From assembly GCA_001414485.1 (NCBI GenBank), contig LLEY01000202.1, positions 1-64,000 of the forward strand: 64,000 nt of DNA. Direction: 5' to 3'. Source of the stretch: Calycina herbarum. Lineage: Eukaryota; Ascomycota; Leotiomycetes; Helotiales; Pezizellaceae. The notes under the pieces were generated by a model, which saw only the letters and a program-made list of their open reading frames with translations, was not told the DNA's origin and ran no database searches. The first letter of the stretch is position 1, and each line of letters begins with the position of its first letter. The position numbers were made by a program, and so were the translations under genes. This document shows positions 56,190 to 64,000 of the stretch, one piece after another.

Positions 56190-58450
56190 ATGCCGTCCGC
56201 CACTACCACCAAGTCCGTGAAGGTCGGAGCTGGATCCAAGAGGAAAGACGGTCCCGTGAAAGACAGCTCGGTGAAGGACAGGGGCAGCAAGAAAGTAAAG
56301 ACTGAAAAGGCTGATGGGGAAGCTGGAAAGGCCTCGAAGAAGGAGAAGTCGAAGCCAATTATGATCTCTCAGACCAAACCTTCCAAGAAAGCCAAGGTCG
56401 AAAGCGAATCTGATTCTGAGGACTCGGACTCTGGTGGTGCTCCTTTGGCAGACGAGGATGGGGATGTAGAGATGGAGGATGAAGAAATTCTACCTGCAGA
56501 AGGTCTTCACCCAGATAGAGCCAAGGCAGTCATTACCAACAGTAAGCAGCTTTTTTCAAACCTCAATTGAACTATTTCTAATGTGTTATAGGTCAATCGT
56601 CGAAGGAGGCACATGCGAAGCAAAAACAGCTTGTGAAAGAGCGAAAAGCTGCAAAGCCAATGGCAGATGACCTAACCCGAACGAAGAAATTATGGGAGCG
56701 ATTACGCCGAAAATCCCACGTACCAAAAGAAGAAAGAAAAGCCCTGGTCAGCGAACTTTTCGAAATTATCACAGGCCGAATCAAGGAATTTGTGTTGAAG
56801 CATGACAGTGTCAGAGTTGTCCAGACCGCTATCAAATACGCCAACCCAGAACAGAAGAGAATGATCGCCAAGGAACTCGCAGGAACATATCGTCAATTGG
56901 CCGAGAGTAAATACGCTAAATTCTTGATTGGAAAATTGTTGATTCAAGGAGACGAGGAGATTAGGGATACCATTGTTCCCGAGTTTTACGGTCATGTACG
57001 AAGACTTATCAAGCACCCTGAAGCTTCCTGGATTTTGGATGATATTTATCGAGGTGTTGCCACAAAACAACAAAAGGCAATTATTCTACGAGAGTGGTAT
57101 GGAGCCGAATTTGCACTTTTCCAAAACGACCCAACCCAAAAGGTTCCTTCAGATCTTGCCGAAATTTTGACTACGGATGCTGGAAAGCGTGCTCCTATTA
57201 TGCGATCGTTACTTGAGTTGATCAATCACCTAATTCAGAAGAAGCTCACTGGATTTACCCTTCTTCACGATGCCATGTTACAATATTTCCTCAATGCCAA
57301 AGGCGGAACCGAAGAGATCACGGACTTTGTCGAATTAATCAAAGGAGACGAAGAGGGTGATTTGTTGAAGAATTTGGCCTTTACAAGGTCTGGATCAAGA
57401 GTAGTGTGTCTGGTGTTGGCTTATGGAACAGCGAAAGACCGAAAGCAGGTTCTCAAAACATACAAGGATACCCTGCAGCTGATGGCTGGGGATGCCAACG
57501 GGCACATTATCATACTTACGGCCTATGAAGTTATCGACGATACTGTTTTGACTGCCAAGTCAATATTCCCAGAATTGTTATCTAAAGATTCACAGAAGCA
57601 AGTGGAGAATATTGTTTTCTTCGCCAACGATTTGAATGCCCGTACGACTTTACGGTATCTCTTCCAAGGAAGATCAAAAGCCCTCTTCCCCCCTAGTCTG
57701 TCGGTCGATCTCGAGATCTTGACCGAGATTGACACTGTTCGACAAACCACCAGCAAAAAAGATCCAGAAATCAGGAGAGCAGAACTTGCAAAAGCTCTTT
57801 CTCCTTACATTCTAAAGGCAATCGAAGCAGCAGCAGGCGATTTGGTAGCAACTTCTTTTGGAACCCAACTCATCACTGAGGCTATATTCGGAGCTGAGGG
57901 CGACAAATCTGCAGCTCTACAGGCAATTGCCGAGACAGCTCAAGGAGATCCAACATGGGTTGCACCTCCAGTAGTTGACGAACCAATGGAGGGAGCGGAG
58001 CCAACAGAAGAAGCTCCTTCATTCGTTGCTCACATCGCCAACACTCCCTCTGGAGGCAAAATGCTCAAGTCACTTGTGGCAGGAGGCCGTTTTGACCCTA
58101 AGACCAAAAACGTCGTTCCCGTTGTTCCAGCCCTCGACTTCGCCAACATTCTCTACCCAAGCATCAAAGACCACATTGTTGATTGGGCTACAGGCTCAAG
58201 TTCCTTCGTCCCATTAGCTCTCATCGAATCTCCTAGTTTCTCACATGCTGATGAGGTACGCAAAACCCTCAAAGCCAACAAGAAGAAGCTAGAAAAGGCT
58301 GCCAAGGAAGAGACTGTGGAGCAAAAGTCCAAGAGAGAAGCTTTCGAGGCAGAACAAGCTACAGCGAGCAGCAAGGGGAAGAAAGTGAAGGTCGTGAAGG
58401 AGAAGGAGATTGGTAATAAGGGATCATCTCTTTTGTTGACGAAACTGTAG
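56190..58450 (+). CDS. puf6: Puf6-like pumilio-repeat protein
   Basis: Exons 56190-56541 and 56592-58450 (736 aa); 50-bp intron (GTAAGC...TATAG), joining KAVITN to SQSSKEAHAKQKQL. Residues 1-110 are Lys/Ser/Asp-rich with nuclear-localisation-like clusters and acidic runs. The Puf6/PUM3 fold follows: ERKALVSELFEIITGRIKEFVLKHDSVRVVQTAIKYA, KYAKFLIGKLLIQGD, HPEASWILDDIYRGVA, SGSRVVCLVLAYG. The CPL-type region is further on (AYEVIDDTVLTAKSIFPELL). The C-terminus is basic. Yeast Puf6 is a nucleolar RNA-binding protein in 60S biogenesis and ASH1 mRNA repression; in filamentous fungi the ribosome role is the likelier one. Confidence 0.92.
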
Positions 58451-58808
58451 AGTGGAAAGGGGGTTGGATGTGTGTACTTCCTGCTTGGTACATAGGTAAT
58501 TTGATACCCTGAACAATGTTGAATTACGCTAGGCGACTTCTCTCTCATACTCATATTAAAGGTGTTGGTGGTGCTGGCCGGTGTCTAAAATAAAAGAATT
58601 ATTCAAACTCATTTTCGAATTCTCATGAGCTTGGGTGATTTTTGCCATTTGGGTGTTTTGTGCACAGCAATTCTCCAATGTTCCCCAATATCCTTAGATT
58701 CTCATCGCTCTCATGCTCTATTGAATTTTGCGCCAAAGTTTCCGGGTATCAAATAATTTTACTTTTTTGGTTCATCCATTCATAATTGTTGACCACTGAT
58801 TTCTTACC
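58451..58808. other. Convergent 3' region of puf6 and the TMA17-like gene
   Basis: 358 bp of AT-rich sequence with several T and A runs; no coding potential. Confidence 0.5.
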
Positions 58809-59420
58809 TCATAGATGCATGCCCTCATCATCGTCCGTAGCCAGTGCTCTCATTCTCTCCTCCATTGCTCTTCTCAAAGCCTCATCATCCACTCTTCCAC
58901 CCGCACTCGTCCCATTTGCTGGGCCATTATTTGTTTGATTCCCATCAACTTGCATCTCCCCATTAACAATCCGTCCCGTCTGAAAAGTCCCATCCGCCCA
59001 AGGGTTACTCCCAGAACTCCTCTCCTGGCCCTCGCCCTCTACATGTCCCTCCCCAGTCCCATTAACCAATCTCTCCTCTCCCTCCTTATTTGTACTTTCC
59101 GTCAACTCCTCCACAGTACTAAACTCCAACCAACTACTTCCCCGTCCCTCAACCTCTGCTTTCAATAACTGTATCCTTTCCTGCATGCGCGCAATGACAA
59201 TCTCGTTTTCCTTTATGGCATCGAGGCAATCTTGGTCGGGGACACCGTTTGCAGAGGGCTCGGTGCCGTCGGCGAAGGGTTTCAGTTGTTCGTTGGAGTA
59301 GTCAAGATGTGCTATGCTGTTGCGGATTTCGGCGCCTTTGAAGTGGAGGGTTTCGAGGGGGAGGTCTTTAAGGGCTTCGGCGAAGCGGGCGGGGTTTATG
59401 GGGGTGGTTTCTGAGGACAT
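58809..59420 (-). CDS. TMA17-like protein (proteasome assembly chaperone family)
   Basis: 203 residues, one exon. The N-terminal half holds NPARFAEALKDLPLETLHFKG, EIRNSIAHLDYSNEQLKPFADG and DQDCLDAIKENEIVIARMQERIQLLKAEVEGR. These helices resemble yeast Tma17/Adc17 (an N-terminal helix, then SINHLxxSN and ENExVLxxxxERxxxLE). That protein assists assembly of the proteasome base, pairing Rpt6 with Rpt3, and associates with ribosomes. The C-terminal half is Gly/Asn/Glu-rich and disordered, with a short helix DDEALRRAMEERMRAL at the end. Start at 59420 (MSSETTPIN), since the in-frame upstream extension to 59570 lacks protein character. The family assignment rests on the helical pattern only. Confidence 0.68.
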   Translation of the reverse strand: MSSETTPINPARFAEALKDLPLETLHFKGAEIRNSIAHLDYSNEQLKPFADGTEPSANGVPDQDCLDAIKENEIVIARMQERIQLLKAEVEGRGSSWLEFSTVEELTESTNKEGEERLVNGTGEGHVEGEGQERSSGSNPWADGTFQTGRIVNGEMQVDGNQTNNGPANGTSAGGRVDDEALRRAMEERMRALATDDDEGMHL

Positions 59421-59717
59421 TTTTGGCTTTTGTAGAGGGGTTTTGTGATTGAGTTGGGAATTTGGATTTGGTTCAGGTATGTTCTTGTTTGTTTGTTGAA
59501 GTGAGAGGCGATAGCTTTTGGTGTCAAAAGCTCCAGGCTGTGAGGGTGACGCGCTTTGGTGGGGCATCAAAAAATCTGGGGTCTGTGCAGGGAAAGCTCT
59601 GGGCTATACAATTTGGAGCTTGCGACAATACACGATTCCTTTTTCTTCTTCAAAGCTTCGAGAACGAAGGGTCTCTTTGCCTTCTATGTACAATTTCTTA
59701 TGATAATTGGGGCAGCT

Positions 59718-61427
59718 ATGACCATCAATCTCTGGTCGCCAGCCTCACGATCACTATGTCTAAATAGTCGACCCATTCTCCAAACATGCTACAAAATCGA
59801 TAGCCTTGCCGCGAGGCTCGCACAGCGCCAGACTCGATCAATTTCGAATTCATGTTCACGAGCTTTGAAGGGGACAAGTAGCGGTGGATTGTGCCAATGG
59901 AGTAGGGAAGCTCAGAGGACAAAGTCGAATCCAAACTTCGGACGCCAAACTGCGACTAGGTCGTATACCTCGAAGCGCATACTTACGGAATTCAACGAAT
60001 TGCCAAAAGACTACAACCCGAAGGTCGGCCTACCATTTCGAGCCACTCCCTTAACGAAAGATGAAGTGGCAGAGATATTTGGAAAACGGGTAGACACTAC
60101 ATCAGCGAACCGACTCTTGAAGCTATTACACGGATGTCGGGTGGCAGGAACGCTCGAAGATCCCAATTCTATTACTACAGTACCCGGTGTCCCAAAGCGC
60201 CATACAGAAACTGGACTTGAATGGCTGAGGAAGACAGTTCCAGTCAACGAGGTTGTGAATGCCGGGTTAAGAGCAGAGGAGGAGCTTGCGGCCATGGGGG
60301 AGGAAGTCGGTGACACTAGCCCCAAAAGCGATAAATGGGAACCCAATAAGGCCACACCGGAAGATGGACCTTATGGGAATGGAGTGTTGAGTCAAGTGAA
60401 GAAGATGGTTAAAGCTGACCAGGCCAGAGAAGCAGCGAGGAAAGAACAAGAGGAGAAGGAGAAAGAGGTAGCGAGGTTAAACGAGCCGGTGGAGATACCA
60501 CAAAGTACCAGTACATCGTTGGAAACCATGACGCCAAAAGTAACGATGGAAACCTATCAAGGGGGCGATAAATACAAGCACTGGGTGGCGCGAGCAAAAA
60601 CCATAGATACCATGGAGCCACCTGTAATGACTAGTTTCCAACGACTATTCCCTTCTGCGCTGGTCGTTTTAGCAACAATAGCCGCCAGTATTACATTCGT
60701 TCTGGTCTATACACCTCCCAAAAATTCGGCAAGATTGTGGCCCGATACTCCTCCTTCAGCTGCAACGATAGCAGGAATTATTGTCATCAATACAGCAGTG
60801 TTAATCGCTTGGAGAATACCCCCAGCATGGAGGTTCATGAACAAGTACTTTTATAGCGTCACCGCCTACCCATATGCTCTAAGTAGCATAGGAAACATTT
60901 TCTCGCATACCAGTTTCACCCATTACGCGGTCAACATGGCTCTACTCTGGTTCATCGGAACCCGACTCCACGATGAGATTGGTCGGGCCAACTTCCTAGC
61001 TGTCTATGTCAGCTCTGGTGTCTTTGGTACCTTCGCTTCATTGACCGTCTCGGTACTTTGCAAGAATATGGCACGTTTATCTCTCGGTGCATCAGGGGCT
61101 ATTTGTGGACTTGTAGCCACCTATCTCACACTCAACGCCAGCAACAAGGTTGATTTCTTTGGATTCCCGCCGGAAGGTTGGCCATCCATATCAGCATTGT
61201 CTTTGCTCGGTTTCGTGGTATTTCTTGAAGCCATCGCCTTAAGAAAGGAATTGAGAACTAGGTCTGGGACGATTGATCATGTTTCGCATTTGGGGGGTTA
61301 TGCGGCGGGAATAGGGTGCTCGCAGCTCATTCAGTTGAGGCAGCAGAGGAGGAGAGCTATTGAGATTGAGAGAAGGAGGAATATGGGGTTTGTGGATAGT
61401 ATTAAAGAGGGGAGAGTTTCCAAGTAG
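59718..61427 (+). CDS. pcp1: Mitochondrial rhomboid protease, Pcp1/Rbd1-like
   Basis: 569 residues, single exon. Intramembrane serine protease of the mitochondrial inner membrane that processes proteins such as the dynamin Mgm1 in yeast. Residues 1-100 are Arg/Ser-rich with few acidic residues (SRPILQTCYKIDSLAARLAQ), a plausible presequence. A long soluble insert (100-300) follows. The membrane core carries TM segments FPSALVVLATIAASITFVLV and TIAGIIVINTAVLIAWRIP, then SSIGNIFSHTSFTHYAVNMALLWF (the HxxxN motif), FGTFASLTVS and the catalytic LSLGASGAICG with Ser about residue 459. The second catalytic residue is the His of DHVSHLGGYAAG, about residue 524. An in-frame ATG at 59700 is an alternative start. 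Divergent from the TMA17-like gene. Confidence 0.9.
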   Translation: MTINLWSPASRSLCLNSRPILQTCYKIDSLAARLAQRQTRSISNSCSRALKGTSSGGLCQWSREAQRTKSNPNFGRQTATRSYTSKRILTEFNELPKDYNPKVGLPFRATPLTKDEVAEIFGKRVDTTSANRLLKLLHGCRVAGTLEDPNSITTVPGVPKRHTETGLEWLRKTVPVNEVVNAGLRAEEELAAMGEEVGDTSPKSDKWEPNKATPEDGPYGNGVLSQVKKMVKADQAREAARKEQEEKEKEVARLNEPVEIPQSTSTSLETMTPKVTMETYQGGDKYKHWVARAKTIDTMEPPVMTSFQRLFPSALVVLATIAASITFVLVYTPPKNSARLWPDTPPSAATIAGIIVINTAVLIAWRIPPAWRFMNKYFYSVTAYPYALSSIGNIFSHTSFTHYAVNMALLWFIGTRLHDEIGRANFLAVYVSSGVFGTFASLTVSVLCKNMARLSLGASGAICGLVATYLTLNASNKVDFFGFPPEGWPSISALSLLGFVVFLEAIALRKELRTRSGTIDHVSHLGGYAAGIGCSQLIQLRQQRRRAIEIERRRNMGFVDSIKEGRVSK

Positions 61428-62033
61428 AATGGTGTTTGGCCAGGCTTTGGTAGGCTTTGGTTGGTTGGGTGTAAAATCAGATGTATATATTGATGAACAT
61501 AGAAACGATATCCAACTCTTCGATTTACATAGGTATAATAACCAACCCTTTATTGGGAGTGTCTGAGGGCTGTCGATTAAGCGAGGTGCGCTTCCCCTGA
61601 TGGGTTTTCAGTGTAAGTGCATCCCCATTACTTTATTCTCAATTTTCGTGTTACAACTTAAAATGGACACTTGAAGTGAATGAGTACCCTTGATTCTACT
61701 CTTCACAACAAGAGTTTCTATGTTGACTTACAAGAAGCATTGTACCACAAGGACAAGCAAGTTGAAGCAACCAAGCCACCCATGAGTACCACAGCCCCAT
61801 GATCTTGTTGGTGACTGACTTTGTCGTGGTGCTATGATTCAGAGAGAACCAATGGCCATTCCAAGATTATTCATAGAATACTCCTAGTGAGTAAATTACC
61901 ATTCCAAAACTAGTTTATAAGTCTATTCCTCCTCCCTAAACTAATTTTGTTTCTCAGTACTTACCTAACAGCAATTACAACACCACTCAAGGTTTACAAC
62001 ATCAAAAACTTTGTCCAACTACTACCTCTCAAG
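61428..62033. other. Intergenic, no gene seen
   Basis: About 600 bp between two plus-strand genes; AT-rich near 62000 and likely the promoter of the following gene. No repeat or motif recognised. Confidence 0.5.
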
Positions 62034-63269
62034 ATGCCTACCACTTTAATGTCGCTCCCCAAGGAGATCCGAGAGAAAATCCTACAGCAAGCTTTCTCTA
62101 TCGACAACAACACCTCCTTTCGAAAGATTGACGACGAGTCTTGGACTAGCCCCAGTCAGATGGATTGGAAACCACTAGCTCTTTTCAGTCTTTTCGAGCT
62201 GAAGCACCAACTGTCAGCGGAGGCGGTGGAGTGTTTTCACAGAGAGAATACTCTTATATCCCTGGGTATTCATACTAATACTGAGCCATTCTTAGAGACA
62301 AGTTATCTCACAGCTTGGATCATGACGGTCATTCCCACGATGAGATTGACCAAGCATACTCGAGATGCTGCCATGCGAATTGATATTTACCGAGACACCT
62401 GCCGACAAAATTGGAAGGCCTTGGACCAGAACGATGAATCAGAATTTTTCCTAATGACTTCGCGTCATCTTTTTCTCTTAGTAGGGGTTCTCAACGCCGC
62501 TTCATCCGATCTTGCATTCAACCACAGCTTCAGCAGAGCTCCTTCTGATATAGATTCCAGAATATCCTTGGATTTCAATACAGAAAGCAGGTACTACAAA
62601 CCCTCTCGTATACGAACAAGTCAGATGATGAATGGACTGAAAGGCATTCGATGTCATAAAAGTGAACGAGAATTCCATATCCAAGGCCTAGACGATAACC
62701 AACGAGCGGAATTTTTGAAGGCTTCAAACCTTCCTCGATTAAGCAGCAAAGAATCATTCATGGAAGCTCGACGTCTTAGGGATCATGGGCTTGCTCTCGC
62801 TGCACTTGGATATCATGTTGCTGCAAGATCGCAATATATTCTGGCAACGCTGACGATGTTGGCTGCAACAATGGAACCCGGTTTCTTGGGGAGCAGCTGC
62901 TTCGAGCTTGAGGTGTTTCCGCTTGTTCTTTCAACATTGGCGGGATGTGTTGAAGGAAGTATTGACCTTGGTATTGTGGTGGAAGTAAACCCTGGCCCCC
63001 TAATGACAACGGCTTTGACTCCATTGGGTAAAGAGGTAGCGCCTGGTCCCGACCAGTATTGGTTTTCTCGTTTTCAATATCGGCAAGCGATCGAGGAGCT
63101 TAAAGAAGTTCTAAATGAACAAGGACAGGATGAGGACCTGTGGAAAGTTGCTTGGATTGTGGAGCTTGAATTTTTAGCGGCTCGGACTCCCACAGATGAA
63201 CACAGAAATTTGAGCAAAGCTAAGCGAGTAACTATGGTTATCGAGGCTCTTAGAGCTATAGAAGTGTAG
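62034..63269 (+). CDS. Hypothetical protein, possible F-box-like start
   Basis: 411 residues, no introns apparent. The start, LMSLPKEIREKILQQAF, resembles the first helix of an F-box (LPxEIxxxIL), but the rest of the motif is not obvious. The body alternates helices with charged loops (LFELKHQLSAEAVECFHREN, FLMTSRHLFLLVGVLNAAS, GLALAALGYHVAARSQYIL) and ends ELEFLAARTPTDEHRNLSKAKRVTMVIEALRAIEV. Residues about 245-300 have TPR-like helical spacing. No signal peptide or membrane span. I recognise the style from lineage-restricted Leotiomycete families but not a name. Start at ATG 62034; an open upstream extension to 61947 lacks an ATG. Confidence 0.7.
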   Translation: MPTTLMSLPKEIREKILQQAFSIDNNTSFRKIDDESWTSPSQMDWKPLALFSLFELKHQLSAEAVECFHRENTLISLGIHTNTEPFLETSYLTAWIMTVIPTMRLTKHTRDAAMRIDIYRDTCRQNWKALDQNDESEFFLMTSRHLFLLVGVLNAASSDLAFNHSFSRAPSDIDSRISLDFNTESRYYKPSRIRTSQMMNGLKGIRCHKSEREFHIQGLDDNQRAEFLKASNLPRLSSKESFMEARRLRDHGLALAALGYHVAARSQYILATLTMLAATMEPGFLGSSCFELEVFPLVLSTLAGCVEGSIDLGIVVEVNPGPLMTTALTPLGKEVAPGPDQYWFSRFQYRQAIEELKEVLNEQGQDEDLWKVAWIVELEFLAARTPTDEHRNLSKAKRVTMVIEALRAIEV

Positions 63270-64000
63270 TCTGGATATTATAAACAATATTAATCACTAT
63301 TCTCTAAAGATATTCGAAGAAATCGCTTAATTATGCCTCTGTGAACACTCTGTTTAAAACTGTGTAAAATTGATCCAGTATACCAGATAGGGACAGATAT
63401 GTAGAGTTCGCGGACGAAGAGAGGAGTACGAGCTGCTTCATGGGGTTACCACTTTTCTGTATAGTCAGTGTCTTGTATCGATAGACCAGGTAAGAGAATT
63501 AGGCATGGATCCGCGAACACCTACTTGACTTGTGATTGTGTGAAACAGTCTGGAAGAATTTAAAGTATTGTTCAAGAAGGCTCGAAGAATGAGTATTCTC
63601 GATTCTCGATTCTACAAAATTCTCTAGAACAATAATCGTGATTGTACGAGTTCTACTCAAGTAATAAGAAAGGGGGCGTTCACAGAGTGATCTCCCTTCT
63701 TTTAGATAAACCAGAGGCGGTTTGTCTTTCATTCGACAATGTTTGCTGCATCTCCATTGATGCTTCTGTCTGTTGAATAAGACTCTTCTCCTCGAAGTTT
63801 GCAATCGTATTGGGAATTTAAGGGACAACCTCAGACTTATAAAAGAGCTGTGCAAAGTTGCCTGTCATATAGTCAGTTGCGATTTAAGCTTTAAATGGGT
63901 GGTTTGGTTTAGTTCTACTTATTATATAAAATATCCGTACATAAGAATAACAAAAAAAGTCAACCACATCTATAGCAGCTACAACTCTATACCTAAAACA
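63270..64000. other. Terminal intergenic stretch with R1 copy 2
   Basis: No gene seen; AT-rich to the window edge apart from the R1 repeat at 63518-63652. Confidence 0.5.
63518..63652. repeat. Dispersed repeat R1, copy 2
   Basis: Homologous to 29267-29400 in the same orientation, starting CACCTACTT and ending near ATTGTACGAG. Contains TGAAACAGTCTGGA, TATTGTTCAAGAAGG, TCTCGATTCTCGATTCT and CTCTAGAACAATAATCGTG. Differences from copy 1 are largely transitions plus small indels. Confidence 0.8.

Noticed and set aside
63378..63388. TATACCAGAT identical to the inner end of the long-TIR element
   Set aside because: Only about ten bases match and nothing extends beyond; most likely chance.
1..64000. 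Search for tRNA, rRNA, CRISPR arrays and bacterial-type operons
   Set aside because: No convincing TPsiC/anticodon pair, rRNA core, direct-repeat array or Shine-Dalgarno-led gene run was seen by eye; a tRNAscan run would be decisive.

Overview
The window is nuclear DNA from a filamentous ascomycete. Genes sit on both strands and carry one to four short GT-AG introns, mostly 47-90 bp. Intergenic spaces are short. Almost every conserved protein reads like a Pezizomycotina orthologue. Gene content and protein style suggest Leotiomycetes (Helotiales-like), but that is an inference that cannot be proved from this sequence alone. No tRNA, rRNA or CRISPR was recognised.

Layout. 1-5.8 kb: AT-rich, gene-poor, with one F-box gene (2463-4222) and a doubtful small ORF. 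6.5-18.8 kb: housekeeping and regulatory genes. These are LEO1 (Paf1 complex), divergently paired with a MOB2-type kinase activator; a DUF3237 protein; an unrecognised protein built of about 12 degenerate 18-residue repeats; and ERB1 (ribosome biogenesis), divergent from a Zn2Cys6 factor with an AflR-like region. 18.8-25.9 kb: accessory island. It holds a TA-flanked MITE, a strong hairpin, and a decayed fungal NLR (esterase-like domain, NACHT, ankyrin) with five in-frame stops and a frameshift, associated with two copies of a small repeat. 26-31.4 kb: an intact secreted Ser/Thr-rich protein, a ~783-bp element with 105-bp terminal inverted repeats, a dispersed repeat (R1) whose second copy lies at 63.5 kb, a DUF1772 membrane protein and a second inverted-repeat element. 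31.4-49.4 kb: conserved genes, namely two membrane-anchored unknowns, a nucleoside hydrolase, LSM8 divergent from VPS26, NUP120, RAD51 and a single-span membrane protein. 52.2-61.4 kb: a compact run with a conserved unknown, ACL4, GIR2, PUF6, a TMA17-like protein and a mitochondrial rhomboid protease. 62-63.3 kb: a lineage-restricted unknown, followed by the second R1 copy.

How the genes work together. Several concern ribosome assembly or translation: ERB1 and PUF6 (60S assembly), ACL4 (uL4 chaperone) and GIR2 (RWD, Gcn1-linked). ACL4, GIR2 and PUF6 are adjacent, and GIR2/PUF6 share a 183-bp divergent promoter. Others serve nuclear RNA metabolism and transport (LEO1, LSM8, NUP120), membrane trafficking (VPS26) and DNA repair (RAD51). 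Nothing resembles a secondary-metabolite cluster.

The most unusual material lies in the accessory stretches: the NLR relic with its decay pattern, at least four kinds of non-autonomous or repeat element, and the 18-residue repeat protein. LSM8 and the 238-residue MPILRNPF protein have exons too short for simple ORF calling and were assembled here by hand.
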